Shown here: positions 34,829 to 43,620 of the stretch, one piece after another
How positions within the stretch are numbered: position 1 is the first letter of the stretch
Layout of the letters: every line of letters begins with the position of its first letter
From: Streptomyces antimicrobicus
GTDB taxonomy: Bacteria > Actinomycetota > Actinomycetes > Streptomycetales > Streptomycetaceae
NCBI RefSeq assembly: GCF_020532625.1
Contig: NZ_JAJAUY010000008.1
Span: 24,243 to 88,242, forward strand
Length of the DNA stretch: 64,000 bases
Direction of reading: 5' to 3'
Made by a program: the position numbers and the translations under genes
The notes under the pieces: model-generated
What the model was told of the DNA's origin: nothing
Seen by the model: the letters and a program-made list of their open reading frames with translations, nothing else
Database searches by the model: none

Positions 34829-35632
34829 CTACCGGCCCGGCCAGTTCGGGCGGCGCTTCTCGTTGAACGCCGCGACGCCCTCGGCGCGGTCGCCCGAGAA
34901 GGCCACCGTGCGCCAGGCCGCGTCCTCGATCTCCAGGCCGGCCGCCAGGTCCATGCCGTGGCCCAGGCGCAGGGCGCGCTTGGCCGCCCGCAGGCCCACC
35001 GGGGAGTTCGCCGCCATCCGGGAGGCCAGGGCCAGGGCCTGCGCCCGGTCCTCGCCGGCCGGGACCACGGAGTCCACCAGGCCCAGCGACAGCGCCTCGG
35101 CGGCCTCCACCCGGCGGGCCGTGAAGATCAGCTCGGCGGCGCGGGCCGCGCCCACCCGGCGCGGCAGGAGCTGGGTGCCGCCGCCGCCGGGGATCACCCC
35201 GACCGAGACCTCGGGCAGGCCGACCACCGCGCTCTCGTCCGCCACGATCACGTCGCAGGACAGCGCCAGCTCGAAGCCGCCGCCCAGGGCGAAGCCGTGG
35301 ACCGCCGCGATCGTCGGCATCGGCAGCTCCAGGACGCCGCCGTACGCGCCCCGCGTGGTCGGCCGCTGCCGGACCAGCTCGGCGTCGCTGAGGGAGTTGC
35401 GCTCCTTGAGGTCGGCGCCCACGCAGAACGCCCGCTCGCTGGTCGAGGTCAGCACCACCACCCGGGCCGTCGGGTCCGCCGCCAGGGCGGCGCACGCCGC
35501 GCCGATGGAGCGGGCCATCTCGGTGGAGACGGCGTTCATGGCCTTGGGCCGGTCCAGGGCCAGTTCGACGACCCCGTCGTCGCCGTGCCTGCGGACCGCG
35601 ACGAACTCCCCGAAGCGCTGTTCGGACGACAT
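34829..35632 (-). CDS. Enoyl-CoA hydratase/isomerase family protein
   Basis: 267 residues of the crotonase fold. The oxyanion-hole segments AFCVGADL and HGFALGGGFELALSCD, plus the catalytic glutamates in VGLPEVSVGVIPGGGGTQ and RAAELIFTA, are all present, so it should be an active hydratase of acyl-CoA in fatty-acid or branched-chain degradation. The C-terminus is of normal length. The ATG at 35632 has GGGAGG just upstream, directly after the palindrome at 35643-35679. Its neighbour upstream on the same strand is the adenylate cyclase gene. Confidence 0.92.
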   Translation of the reverse strand: MSSEQRFGEFVAVRRHGDDGVVELALDRPKAMNAVSTEMARSIGAACAALAADPTARVVVLTSTSERAFCVGADLKERNSLSDAELVRQRPTTRGAYGGVLELPMPTIAAVHGFALGGGFELALSCDVIVADESAVVGLPEVSVGVIPGGGGTQLLPRRVGAARAAELIFTARRVEAAEALSLGLVDSVVPAGEDRAQALALASRMAANSPVGLRAAKRALRLGHGMDLAAGLEIEDAAWRTVAFSGDRAEGVAAFNEKRRPNWPGR

Positions 35633-35642
35633 GTGACGACCT

Positions 35643-35679
35643 CCCCGGTTAACGAGCGTTATCGCTCCACTAACCGGGG
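35643..35679. promoter_or_regulatory. Nested palindrome over the cya stop and upstream of the hydratase
   Basis: CCCCGGTTA (35643-35651) and TAACCGGGG (35671-35679) enclose GAGCG-TTAT-CGCTC (35654-35667). The outer arm includes the cya stop codon (35670-35672). It can act as terminator for cya or as an operator for the hydratase gene; the A+T in the arms and TTAACG...CGTTA look more like an operator. Confidence 0.6.
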
Positions 35680-36809
35680 ATCTTAGGCGTCCGGCGCGTC
35701 AGCAACCAGGGCTCCACCACCCCGAGCCCGCGCACCGGCCGCTGCCACATCGGCTGGAGGGCGAACCGGTACGGCACGCCCTCCTCGGCCTGCTTCTCCG
35801 ACACCGGCGCGTCGCCGGTGCGGGCCAGCTCCTCCGCCAGCGCCCCGTCCACCAGCGCCGCGTCCTTCGGCGCTATGGAGGTCAGCCGGCTGGCGAGGTT
35901 CACGGTCGTGCCGAACACGTCGCCCATCCGGGTCGTCACCGTGCCGAACGCCATGCCCACGCGCAGCTCGGGCATCGTCCGGTCGGCCTCCATGGTCTCG
36001 ATCAGCCGCAGCGCGATCTCGGCGGCCGTCCCGGCGTCGTCGGCGACGAACAGCACCTCGTCGCCCAGCGTCTTGATCAGCCGGCCGCCGTGCGCGGCGA
36101 CCAGGTCGGCCGCGGTGGTCTCGAAGGACTCGACCAGCTCGCCGAGCTCCTCCTCCTCCAGCCGCCGGGTCAGCCGGGTGAAGCCCACCAGGTCCGCGAA
36201 GCCCACGGCCAGGCGCCGGTCGACCATCTCCTCGTCGTCGGCCGCCTGCACCACCCGCCCGGTGGCGGCGGCCAGCTGCCGCCGCCACACGTAGACGAGG
36301 AACTCCTCCAGCTCCGGCAGCAGCAGCTCCACCAGCGGGTACGTGACCTCCGTACGGGTCATCCCCGGCTCCGGCGGCTCGGTCAGCCCCTCCAGGAAGG
36401 AGTCGATCTGCCATTCCGCCAGCCGGGCCGTGGTCTGCCCGGTGGACCGGGCCACCTGCACCGCCATCGGCTCGCTCAGCAGCCCGGCCTCCACCAGGCC
36501 CGCCAGCCGCCGCAGCGCCAGCACGTCCGCCTCCGTCAAGGCCTTGGCCTGGCCGATGTCGGCGAAGCCCATGGCCCGCCAGAACCGGGACGCCAGCTCC
36601 ATGGAGACCCCGGCGCTGCGGGCCGCCTGGAACGGGGTGTACCGGCGCTCGGCGCCCAGGATCAGCTGCTCCAACCGGATGGCGAGCGGGTCCGCCGTCG
36701 GCTGGGCCGTGTGGTCGACCTCGTGGTGGGGGGTGTGCTCGTCACGCCCGATGGGCTTGCTCGGCCCGGAGCCGTGGGCAGCCCCGGGGGACGGGTCGTC
36801 GACGGTCAA
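35670..36809 (-). CDS. cya: Class III adenylate cyclase
   Basis: 379 residues from TTG 36809, chosen because AGGAGG lies 6 bases before it; an ATG at 36827 would add six residues. A disordered N-terminus and a helical region with a MerR-like opening (RYTPFQAARSAGVSMELASRFWRAMGFAD) precede the cyclase homology domain (about 200-370). There VGFADLVGFTRLTRRL gives the first metal Asp, IKTLGDEVLFV the adenine-specifying Lys and second Asp, and FGTTVNLASRL the transition-state Asn/Arg. It makes cAMP in the cytosol, which in S. coelicolor is needed for germination and development. It matches the single Streptomyces Cya as I recall it. Confidence 0.93.
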   Translation of the reverse strand: MTVDDPSPGAAHGSGPSKPIGRDEHTPHHEVDHTAQPTADPLAIRLEQLILGAERRYTPFQAARSAGVSMELASRFWRAMGFADIGQAKALTEADVLALRRLAGLVEAGLLSEPMAVQVARSTGQTTARLAEWQIDSFLEGLTEPPEPGMTRTEVTYPLVELLLPELEEFLVYVWRRQLAAATGRVVQAADDEEMVDRRLAVGFADLVGFTRLTRRLEEEELGELVESFETTAADLVAAHGGRLIKTLGDEVLFVADDAGTAAEIALRLIETMEADRTMPELRVGMAFGTVTTRMGDVFGTTVNLASRLTSIAPKDAALVDGALAEELARTGDAPVSEKQAEEGVPYRFALQPMWQRPVRGLGVVEPWLLTRRTPKIPG

Positions 36810-36958
36810 GGGCCGCCTCCTGTCCATTCCGTGCGCACTGCCCTGCCGATCCGGGTGATCGCCGGCGACACCGCCGATCGCCTAAACCATACGGCAGGTG
36901 TGCCGTAGCTCACTCCCTGGTCCCGGCGCGCGGGTCCCTGCCGGGCCCCGCCGGCGGC

Positions 36959-37831
36959 CTACCGCACCGGCCGCAGGTGCACCACGTCGCCCGCGCCGAC
37001 GGCCTCGCGCCGGTCGTCCGCCGTCCGGACGACCAGCCGGCCGTCCGCGTCCACGGCCTCCGCCGTGCCCGTCAGCTCGCGTCCGCCGGGCAGCTCCGCC
37101 CGTACGTGCCGGCCCAGCGTGGCGCAGCCGGCCGCGTAGGCCTCCTGCAGTCCGCAGGCCGCCGGGTCCCCGCCGGCCGCGCGCCAGTCGCCGTACCACT
37201 GCTCCAGGGAGCGCAGTACGGCCTTCAGCAGGGGCTCGCGGTCGGTCACGGCGGCCTTGGCCAGCACCAGCGAGCCGGCGCCCGGCACCGGCAGCTCGTC
37301 CTGCGTGAGGCTGACGTTCAGCCCGATGCCCAGCACCACGCCTTCCCCGCGGGAGGTGTCCCCGGCGGTCCGCTCGGCGAGGATCCCGCCGGCCTTGCGC
37401 TCCTCGCCCTCGACGGTGACCAGCACGTCGTTGGGCCACTTCAGCGCGGTGTCCACGCCCGCCGCCCGGGCCAGCCCGCCGGCGGTGGCCACCCCGGCGA
37501 GCAGGGTCAGCCAGCCCCACCGCTCCTCGGGCACCTGCGGTCCCGGCCGCAGCAGGACGGAGAAGAACAGCCCGGACCGGGCGGGGGCCACCCAGCTGCG
37601 GTCCAGCCGGCCCTTGCCGGCTGTCTGCTCCTCGGCGACGAGCACCGCCCCCTCGGGCAGCTCCTCGGCGCGGGCGGCGAGATCGGTGTTGGTGGAGCCG
37701 GTGGACTCCACGACCTCCAGCGAGGTCCACAGGGTGTCCGGCGTGACCAGCGCGCGCCGGAGGGAGGTGGCGTTCAGCGGCGGCCGGTCGAGGCTCGACC
37801 AGCGCCCGGCGGAAGGATCGTTCGCAGTCAT
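36959..37831 (-). CDS. birA: Biotin--[acetyl-CoA-carboxylase] ligase, class I
   Basis: 290 residues. It activates biotin as biotinyl-AMP and transfers it to the BCCP lysine. STGSTNTD, the glycine-rich GKGRLDRSW biotin-AMP loop, LKWPNDVLV and KAGGILAE are present, with an SH3-like C-terminal domain. There is no N-terminal helix-turn-helix, so it is the class I enzyme without repressor activity. ATG 37831. It is divergent from pccB (131 bp) and near accA2, whose biotin domain is the obvious substrate. Confidence 0.94.
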   Translation of the reverse strand: MTANDPSAGRWSSLDRPPLNATSLRRALVTPDTLWTSLEVVESTGSTNTDLAARAEELPEGAVLVAEEQTAGKGRLDRSWVAPARSGLFFSVLLRPGPQVPEERWGWLTLLAGVATAGGLARAAGVDTALKWPNDVLVTVEGEERKAGGILAERTAGDTSRGEGVVLGIGLNVSLTQDELPVPGAGSLVLAKAAVTDREPLLKAVLRSLEQWYGDWRAAGGDPAACGLQEAYAAGCATLGRHVRAELPGGRELTGTAEAVDADGRLVVRTADDRREAVGAGDVVHLRPVR

Positions 37832-37962
37832 GCAAGGCAGAGTAGGTGTGTCAAACGCCGCACTGCCGCACGCCATGCCCGCCGATACGCTACGCACCAG
37901 TAGCCATCAGTAGTCATTCAATTGACCAGGCAGTTGACACCTCTCAGGGAGCCGCGACCCCG

Positions 37963-39549
37963 ATGTCACAACCCTCAGACCCGATCGACATCCACACCAC
38001 CGCGGGCAAGCTCGCCGATCTCCAGCGACGCATCGACGAAGCCACCCACGCCGGCTCCGCGCGGGCGGTGGAGAAGCAGCACGCCAAGGGCAAGCTCACG
38101 GCGCGCGAGCGGGTGGCGCTGCTGCTGGACGAGGGCTCGTTCGTCGAGCTCGACGAGTTCGCCCGGCACCGCTCCACCGACTTCGGCATGGAGCACAACC
38201 GCCCCTACGGCGACGGCGTCGTCACCGGTTACGGCACCGTCGACGGCCGCCCGGTCGCCGTGTTCTCGCAGGACTTCACCGTCCTCGGCGGCTCCCTGGG
38301 CGAGGTCTTCGGCCAGAAGATCATGAAGGTCATGGACTTCGCGCTGAAGACCGGCTGCCCGGTCGTCGGCATCAACGACTCCGGCGGCGCCCGCATCCAG
38401 GAGGGCGTCATGGCCCTCGGCATGTACGGCGAGATCTTCCGGCGCAACGTGCACGCGTCCGGTGTGGTCCCGCAGATCTCCCTGATCGTCGGGCCCTGCG
38501 CGGGCGGTGCCGTGTACTCCCCCGCGATCACCGACTTCACCGTGATGGTCGACCAGACCTCGCACATGTTCATCACCGGCCCGGACGTCATCAAGACCGT
38601 CACCGGCGAGGACGTGGGCTTCGAGGAGCTCGGCGGCGCGCGCACGCACAACAGCACCTCGGGCGTGGCGCACCACATGGCGGGCGACGAGAAGGACGCC
38701 ATCGAGTACGTCAAGTCCCTGCTGTCGTACCTGCCCTCGAACAACCTCTCGGAGCCGCCGGCCTTCCCGGAGGAGGCCGACACGGAGGTCTCCGACGTCG
38801 ACGCCGAGCTGGACACGCTGATCCCGGACAGCGCCAACCAGCCGTACGACATGCACACCGTCATCGAGCACGTGCTCGACGAGGGCGAGTTCCTGGAGAC
38901 CCAGGCGCTGTTCGCCCCGAACATCCTGACCGGCTTCGGCCGCGTCGAGGGCCACCCGGTGGGCATCGTCGCCAACCAGCCGATGCAGTTCGCCGGCTGC
39001 CTGGACATCGACGCCAGCGAGAAGGCGGCCCGGTTCGTCCGGACGTGCGACGCCTTCAACATCCCGGTGCTGACGTTCGTGGACGTACCGGGCTTCCTCC
39101 CGGGCACCGACCAGGAGTACAACGGAATCATCCGGCGCGGCGCGAAGCTCATCTACGCCTACGCCGAGGCCACCGTCCCCCTCATCACCGTCATCACCCG
39201 CAAGGCGTTCGGCGGCGCGTACGACGTCATGGGCTCCAAGCACCTGGGCGCGGACCTCAACCTCGCCTGGCCGACCGCGCAGATCGCGGTCATGGGCGCG
39301 CAGGGAGCGGTCAACATCCTGCACCGGCGGACCATCGCCGAGGCCGAGGACGTCGAGGCGACCCGGGCGCGGCTGATCACCGAGTACGAGGACACCCTGC
39401 TCAACCCGTACGTCGCCGCCGACCGCGGGTACATCGACGCGGTGGTCATGCCGTCCCAGACCCGGGCGCAGATCGTCAAGGGGCTGCGCCACCTGCGCAC
39501 CAAGCGCGAGGCGCTGCCCCCGAAGAAGCACGGCAACATCCCGCTGTAG
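37963..39549 (+). CDS. pccB: Acyl-CoA carboxylase beta subunit (propionyl-CoA carboxylase type)
   Basis: 528 residues with two crotonase-fold halves: N-terminal acyl-CoA-binding half with [11 protein letters not shown] and [12 protein letters not shown], and C-terminal biotin half with [32 protein letters not shown] and [13 protein letters not shown]. It carboxylates propionyl-CoA (and often acetyl- or butyryl-CoA) to supply methylmalonyl-CoA and malonyl-CoA for lipids and polyketides. ATG 37963 after CAGGGAG. It is followed at 11 bp by the epsilon subunit gene; accA2 lies 2 kb downstream. Sequence and neighbours match S. coelicolor PccB rather than AccB. Confidence 0.93.
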   Translation: MSQPSDPIDIHTTAGKLADLQRRIDEATHAGSARAVEKQHAKGKLTARERVALLLDEGSFVELDEFARHRSTDFGMEHNRPYGDGVVTGYGTVDGRPVAVFSQDFTVLGGSLGEVFGQKIMKVMDFALKTGCPVVGINDSGGARIQEGVMALGMYGEIFRRNVHASGVVPQISLIVGPCAGGAVYSPAITDFTVMVDQTSHMFITGPDVIKTVTGEDVGFEELGGARTHNSTSGVAHHMAGDEKDAIEYVKSLLSYLPSNNLSEPPAFPEEADTEVSDVDAELDTLIPDSANQPYDMHTVIEHVLDEGEFLETQALFAPNILTGFGRVEGHPVGIVANQPMQFAGCLDIDASEKAARFVRTCDAFNIPVLTFVDVPGFLPGTDQEYNGIIRRGAKLIYAYAEATVPLITVITRKAFGGAYDVMGSKHLGADLNLAWPTAQIAVMGAQGAVNILHRRTIAEAEDVEATRARLITEYEDTLLNPYVAADRGYIDAVVMPSQTRAQIVKGLRHLRTKREALPPKKHGNIPL

Positions 39550-39560
39550 GAGGTATCGGC

Positions 39561-39767
39561 GTGATCAAGGTCGTCAAGGGCAACCCGACCCCCGAGGAGC
39601 TGGCCGCCGCCCTGGCGGTGGTCCGGGCGCGCGCGGCGGTGCTGGCCTCGGCACCGTCGGGCGCGACCCCGGTGACGCAGGCCTGGTCGGACCCGGCCCG
39701 GGTGGCACGGCGCCGGCTGCCGCAGCCGGGGCCGGGCGCGTGGGGCCGTACGTACTGGCCGGCGTGA
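39561..39767 (+). CDS. pccE: Acyl-CoA carboxylase epsilon subunit
   Basis: 68 residues from GTG 39561 with TAGGAGG upstream. [26 protein letters not shown] and the C-terminal PGPGAWGRTYWPA are the two conserved patches of actinobacterial carboxylase epsilon subunits, which stabilise the alpha-beta complex. Directly after pccB in the same operon. Small size is normal. Confidence 0.88.
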   Translation: MIKVVKGNPTPEELAAALAVVRARAAVLASAPSGATPVTQAWSDPARVARRRLPQPGPGAWGRTYWPA

Positions 39768-39824
39768 GGCCGCGCGGGTGACTCCGGGCGGGTGACCGCG
39801 CGCGGGTGACCCCTGAGGGAACCT

Positions 39825-39862
39825 CCGGTGGCGCCTGAGTACCCGTACTCAGGCGCCACCGG
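39825..39862. promoter_or_regulatory. Perfect 38-bp palindrome upstream of a 45-residue gene
   Basis: CCGGTGGCGCCTGAGTAC (39825-39842) and its exact complement (39845-39862) around CC. It sits 57 bp after pccE and 25 bp before the small membrane gene. It may end the pcc transcript or serve as an operator (core TGAGTAC-CC-GTACTCA). Confidence 0.7.
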
Positions 39863-39886
39863 CGTCCGGGGGGCCAGGATCGGGGC

Positions 39887-40024
39887 ATGCTCTGGTCCGA
39901 CCCGAAGAACGAGCCGCCCAAGGACATGCGCGACGCGCAGGCGATGGTCCGGCGCATGGTGGTGGTGCTGGCCCTGGCGATGCTCGTGGTGGTGTACGTC
40001 CTCGGGGTCGGCGGCCTGCGGTAG
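39887..40024 (+). CDS. 45-residue membrane protein
   Basis: 45 residues, ATG 39887 to TAG 40022-40024. A polar head with SDPKNEPPKDMRDAQAMVRR is followed by one membrane helix (about 25-42). I recall a small protein of this kind between pccE and maf in Streptomyces, which supports it as a gene despite its size. Upstream is only a weak AGGAT-like ribosome site. No function is known. Confidence 0.72.
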   Translation: MLWSDPKNEPPKDMRDAQAMVRRMVVVLALAMLVVVYVLGVGGLR

Positions 40025-40066
40025 CGGCCCTGGGCCGGCCCGCGGGCGGCCCCTACGATGGGCCGC

Positions 40067-40672
40067 ATGACTGCCGCACCCCGCCCCCTGGTCCTCGCCT
40101 CCGCCTCACCCGCCCGGCTCAACCTGCTGCGCCAGGCGGGGCTCACGCCGCACGTGATCGTCAGCGGCTTCGACGAGGACTCGGTCGCCGCCGACACCCC
40201 GGCCGAGCTGGCGCTGGCGCTGGCGGAGGCCAAGGCCGGCGTCGTGGCCCGGCTGGAGGAGGCGGCCGGGGCGCTGGTCATCGGCTGCGACTCGGTGCTG
40301 GAGCTGGACGGCGAGGCGCTGGGCAAGCCCGCCGACGCCGAGGAGGCCACCGCCCGCTGGAAATCCATGCGCGGGCGCGCCGGCGTCCTGCGCACCGGCC
40401 ACTGCGTCGTCGACACCGCGACGGGCCGTCAGGTCTCGGCGACGGCCTCCACCACCGTGCGGTTCGGCGAGGTGACCGACGCCGAGATCGCCGCGTACGT
40501 GGACAGCGGCGAGCCGCTGCACGTGGCCGGGGCGTTCACCCTCGACGGGCTGTCGGCGCCGTTCATCGAGGGCATCGACGGATGCGCCGGCAACGTCATC
40601 GGGCTGTCGATGCCGCTGCTGCGTTCCCTGCTGGGCGAACTGGGTGTGTCGGTCACGGACTTGTGGGCGTGA
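40067..40672 (+). CDS. Maf/YhdE family nucleoside triphosphate pyrophosphatase
   Basis: 201 residues. [18 protein letters not shown] at the N-terminus, [16 protein letters not shown] and [31 protein letters not shown] at the C-terminus are the Maf signatures. It hydrolyses non-canonical NTPs or dTTP/UTP to the monophosphate and may restrain cell division. ATG 40067. The 3' end overlaps a convergent membrane gene by 20 bp. The Maf subgroup (TTP- versus m7GTP-type) was not determined. Confidence 0.92.
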   Translation: MTAAPRPLVLASASPARLNLLRQAGLTPHVIVSGFDEDSVAADTPAELALALAEAKAGVVARLEEAAGALVIGCDSVLELDGEALGKPADAEEATARWKSMRGRAGVLRTGHCVVDTATGRQVSATASTTVRFGEVTDAEIAAYVDSGEPLHVAGAFTLDGLSAPFIEGIDGCAGNVIGLSMPLLRSLLGELGVSVTDLWA

Positions 40673-41174
40673 CCGGAGGCGCCCCGGCCGGTCCGGTACC
40701 GGGGCCCGTCCCGGCGTCCGGAGCCGGGCCCGTCCCGGCGGCGTGCGGACCGGGCCCCGTGGGGGCGGACCCGGGCCGGACCTCCGGGCGCCCGTGGAGC
40801 ACCAGGAAGAGCACGAGCAGGCACAGGACGGCCGTCAGGGCGGCGAACGCCCCCCAGCCGACCAGAGCCGCCACCAGGGCGCTCAGGACGCCGTTGGTGA
40901 CCGCCGCGCCGATCAGCAGGACGCGGCCGAACCGGCCGGGGGGACGGTCGCGGACCGCGGCGACGGCGAGCAGGGCGGCGCACAGCACGAGGAAGGCGCC
41001 GAGACCGGCCCCGAGGGCGTAGGTTGCCTTGGACATGACATCTGGATCGCTGCCGGCGATCGACATGGACTGCCCCGCCGTGGCCCTGCCCAGCACCAGA
41101 TGGACGACGACGACCGCCGCGGCCTCCACGACCAGCACGACCGCGGCCGCCGCGGCCACGATTCTTCGCAACAC
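40653..41174 (-). CDS. Integral membrane protein with four helices
   Basis: 173 residues from GTG 41174, after a GGAGGGGG ribosome site; longer in-frame starts cross the accA2 leader. Four hydrophobic segments (about 4-25, 48-68, 82-103, 107-126) precede a Pro/Gly/Ala-rich tail of about 45 residues that overlaps maf. No family is recognised; this type is common in Streptomyces, next to maf and accA2. Confidence 0.75.
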   Translation of the reverse strand: MLRRIVAAAAAVVLVVEAAAVVVVHLVLGRATAGQSMSIAGSDPDVMSKATYALGAGLGAFLVLCAALLAVAAVRDRPPGRFGRVLLIGAAVTNGVLSALVAALVGWGAFAALTAVLCLLVLFLVLHGRPEVRPGSAPTGPGPHAAGTGPAPDAGTGPGTGPAGAPPVTPTSP

Positions 41175-41529
41175 GCCGCCCCACCCCCTCCAACACGCCA
41201 GTTCGAGCCCGGACGCCACGGAGGCTACTGAGCGGTAAACCTGGCGACAAGGGGTACGGCACACGGCTGACAGGCAAAGAATCACTGCGCCGTTCGTAGG
41301 GACTCCACAAAGAATCGCCAGGGGCGGCTGACCGGGCTGACAGAGACCTGCGCCACAGGGCAGGGTTACTGTGCAGTTGGGGAAAGCCCTGACCTGGGGC
41401 ACCACAAGGGATTCAGGGCTCGTCAGAACCTCGAATCACGCTCTGTGTGGGCAAGCTCACCTCTGGAGACGGGTCGAAAGGCCGTGTCGGCTGTCCCTAA
41501 ACTCAGCTTGTTTCAAGGAGGGAGCCATC
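41175..41529 (+). other. 355-bp leader region upstream of accA2
   Basis: No gene recognised. It is noticeably richer in A+T than the flanks and must hold the accA2 promoter; AAGGAGGGAG is the ribosome site. A 9-bp direct repeat CAAAGAATC occurs at 41275-41283 and 41308-41316, and GCCCTGA...TCAGGGC at about 41384-41419 can pair in RNA. It may be a long untranslated leader with regulation. Confidence 0.5.
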
Positions 41530-43293
41530 GTGCGCAAGGTGCTCATCGCCAACCGAGGCGAAATCGCTGTCCGCGTTGCCCGGGCCTGCCGGGATGCCGG
41601 GATCGCGAGCGTGGCCGTGTACGCCGACCCGGACCGGGACGCTCTGCACGTCCGCGCGGCCGACGAAGCCTTCGCGTTGGGTGGTGACACCCCGGCCGCC
41701 AGCTACCTGGACATCGCGAAGGTCCTGCAGGCCGCCGCCGATTCCGGTGCGGACGCCATCCACCCCGGATACGGCTTCCTCTCCGAGAACGCCGACTTCG
41801 CCCAGGCCGTCCTGGACGCGGGCCTGACCTGGATCGGCCCGCCGCCGCAGGCCATCCGCGACCTCGGCGACAAGGTCGCCGCCCGCCACATCGCCCAGCG
41901 CGCCGGCGCCCCGCTGGTGGCCGGCACCCCCGACCCGGTCTCCGGGGCGGAGGAGGTCGTGGCGTTCGCCAAGGAGCACGGCCTGCCCATCGCGATCAAG
42001 GCCGCCTTCGGCGGCGGCGGGCGCGGTCTGAAGGTCGCGCGGACCCTGGAAGAGGTCCCCGAGCTGTACGACTCCGCCGTCCGCGAGGCCGTGGCCGCCT
42101 TCGGCCGCGGCGAGTGCTTCGTCGAGCGCTACCTCGACAAGCCCCGGCACGTGGAGACCCAGTGCCTGGCCGACACCCACGGCAACGTCGTGGTGGTCTC
42201 CACCCGCGACTGCTCCCTGCAGCGCCGCCACCAGAAGCTGGTCGAGGAAGCCCCGGCGCCGTTCCTGTCCGAGGCGCAGAACGCCGAGCTGTACGCCGCC
42301 TCCAAGGCCATCTTGAAGGAGGCCGGCTACGTCGGCGCCGGCACGGTGGAGTTCCTCGTCGGCATGGACGGCACGATCTCCTTCCTGGAGGTCAACACCC
42401 GCCTGCAGGTCGAGCACCCGGTCACCGAGGAGGTCTCCGGCATCGACCTGGTCCGCGAGATGTTCCGCATCGCCGACGGCGAGGCGCTGGGCTACGACGA
42501 CCCGGTCCTGCGCGGGCACTCCATCGAGTTCCGCATCAACGGCGAGGACCCCGGCCGCAACTTCCTGCCCGCCCCCGGCACGGTGACCGCGTTCAACCCG
42601 CCCACCGGCCCCGGCGTGCGCCTGGACGCGGGCGTGGAGTCCGGCTCGGTGATCGGCCCGGCCTGGGACTCCCTGCTGGCCAAGCTGATCGTCACCGGCG
42701 CCACCCGCGAGCAGGCCCTGCAGCGCGCCGCCCGCGCGCTGGCCGAGTTCCAGGTCGAGGGCATGGCCACCGCCATCCCCTTCCACCGCGCCGTCGTCAC
42801 CGACCCCGCCTTCGCCCCCACCGACGGCACGCCGTTCACGGTCCACACCCGCTGGATCGAGACCGAGTTCGTCAACGAGATCCCCCCGTTCGCGGCCCCG
42901 GCCGCCGAGGACACCGACGAGGAGCCCGGCCGCGAGACGGTCGTGGTCGAGGTCGGCGGCAAGCGCCTGGAGGTCTCGCTGCCGTCGTCGCTGGGCATGA
43001 CCCTGGCCCGCACCGCCGCCGCGGGCGGCGCCAAGCCCAAGCGCCGCGTCGCCAAGAAGTCCGGCCCGGCCGCCTCCGGCGACACCCTCGCCTCGCCCAT
43101 GCAGGGCACCATCGTCAAGGTCGCGGTCGAGGAGGGCCAGCAGGTCAACGAGGGCGACCTGGTCGTCGTCCTCGAAGCCATGAAGATGGAACAGCCCCTC
43201 AACGCCCACCGCTCCGGCACCGTCGTCGGCCTCACGGCCGAGGTCGGCGCCTCGGTCACCTCGGGTGCGACCATCTGCGAGATCAAGGACTGA
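41530..43293 (+). CDS. accA2: Acyl-CoA carboxylase alpha chain: biotin carboxylase plus biotin carrier
   Basis: 587 residues from GTG 41530. Biotin carboxylase domain (about 1-450) with [23 protein letters not shown]-grasp glycine loop [30 protein letters not shown] and [16 protein letters not shown] short linker leads to the biotinyl domain (about 515-587) with EAMKMEQP (biotin Lys about 552). It carboxylates biotin with bicarbonate and ATP and hands it to PccB or AccB. The cytosolic complex feeds malonyl- and methylmalonyl-CoA. It is monocistronic with a long leader, and a hairpin follows. Confidence 0.95.
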   Translation: MRKVLIANRGEIAVRVARACRDAGIASVAVYADPDRDALHVRAADEAFALGGDTPAASYLDIAKVLQAAADSGADAIHPGYGFLSENADFAQAVLDAGLTWIGPPPQAIRDLGDKVAARHIAQRAGAPLVAGTPDPVSGAEEVVAFAKEHGLPIAIKAAFGGGGRGLKVARTLEEVPELYDSAVREAVAAFGRGECFVERYLDKPRHVETQCLADTHGNVVVVSTRDCSLQRRHQKLVEEAPAPFLSEAQNAELYAASKAILKEAGYVGAGTVEFLVGMDGTISFLEVNTRLQVEHPVTEEVSGIDLVREMFRIADGEALGYDDPVLRGHSIEFRINGEDPGRNFLPAPGTVTAFNPPTGPGVRLDAGVESGSVIGPAWDSLLAKLIVTGATREQALQRAARALAEFQVEGMATAIPFHRAVVTDPAFAPTDGTPFTVHTRWIETEFVNEIPPFAAPAAEDTDEEPGRETVVVEVGGKRLEVSLPSSLGMTLARTAAAGGAKPKRRVAKKSGPAASGDTLASPMQGTIVKVAVEEGQQVNEGDLVVVLEAMKMEQPLNAHRSGTVVGLTAEVGASVTSGATICEIKD

Positions 43294-43312
43294 CGTCCCG
43301 CACGCCGCAGCA

Positions 43313-43348
43313 CGAAGCCCCCGCCCGGTTCCCCGGGCGGGGGCTTCG
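43313..43348 (+). terminator. Terminator of accA2
   Basis: CGAAGCCCCCGCCCGG (43313-43328), loop TTCC, exact complement 43333-43348, about 20 bp after the stop. Confidence 0.85.
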
Positions 43349-43378
43349 TCGGTGTCGGACCGTCAGGCGGGGCTCATG

Positions 43379-43620
43379 TCACCAGGTGCCCGGGAGTGCC
43401 TGCCAGCTGCGGAAGGTGTTCTCGAAGCCGCCGTCGGTGCAACCCTTGAACGTGAAGACGCTGGTGGCGCCGGTCGCGTAGTTGTACATGACGGACAGGT
43501 CCTCGCGGCCGTCGCCGTTGGCGTCGCCCGACACCAGCAGGCCCGTGCTGGACGCGTACTGAGGTCGAGGTTCGGCGTGACGATCGACGTGGTCCCGGCG
43601 TACGCACGCCGGACCGGCGG
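43379..43620 (-). pseudogene. Truncated and frameshifted FG-GAP/VCBS repeat protein fragment
   Basis: On the minus strand one frame reads YASSTGLLVSGDANGDGRED, then LSVMYNYATGATSVFTFKG, and continues to the stop TGA at 43379-43381. It has the calcium-binding D-x-N-x-D-G-R-x-D repeat of secreted FG-GAP/VCBS propeller proteins. Upstream of about 43565 the matching peptide continues only in another frame (AGTTSIVTPNLDLS), so there is a frameshift, and no start or signal peptide remains. It is the broken C-terminal end of an extracellular protein, left between accA2 and the DeoR gene. Confidence 0.75.

Noticed and set aside
37975..39531. Long minus-strand frame opposite pccB
   Set aside because: Same reason: codon bias belongs to pccB, which has full family motifs; the reverse frame has none.
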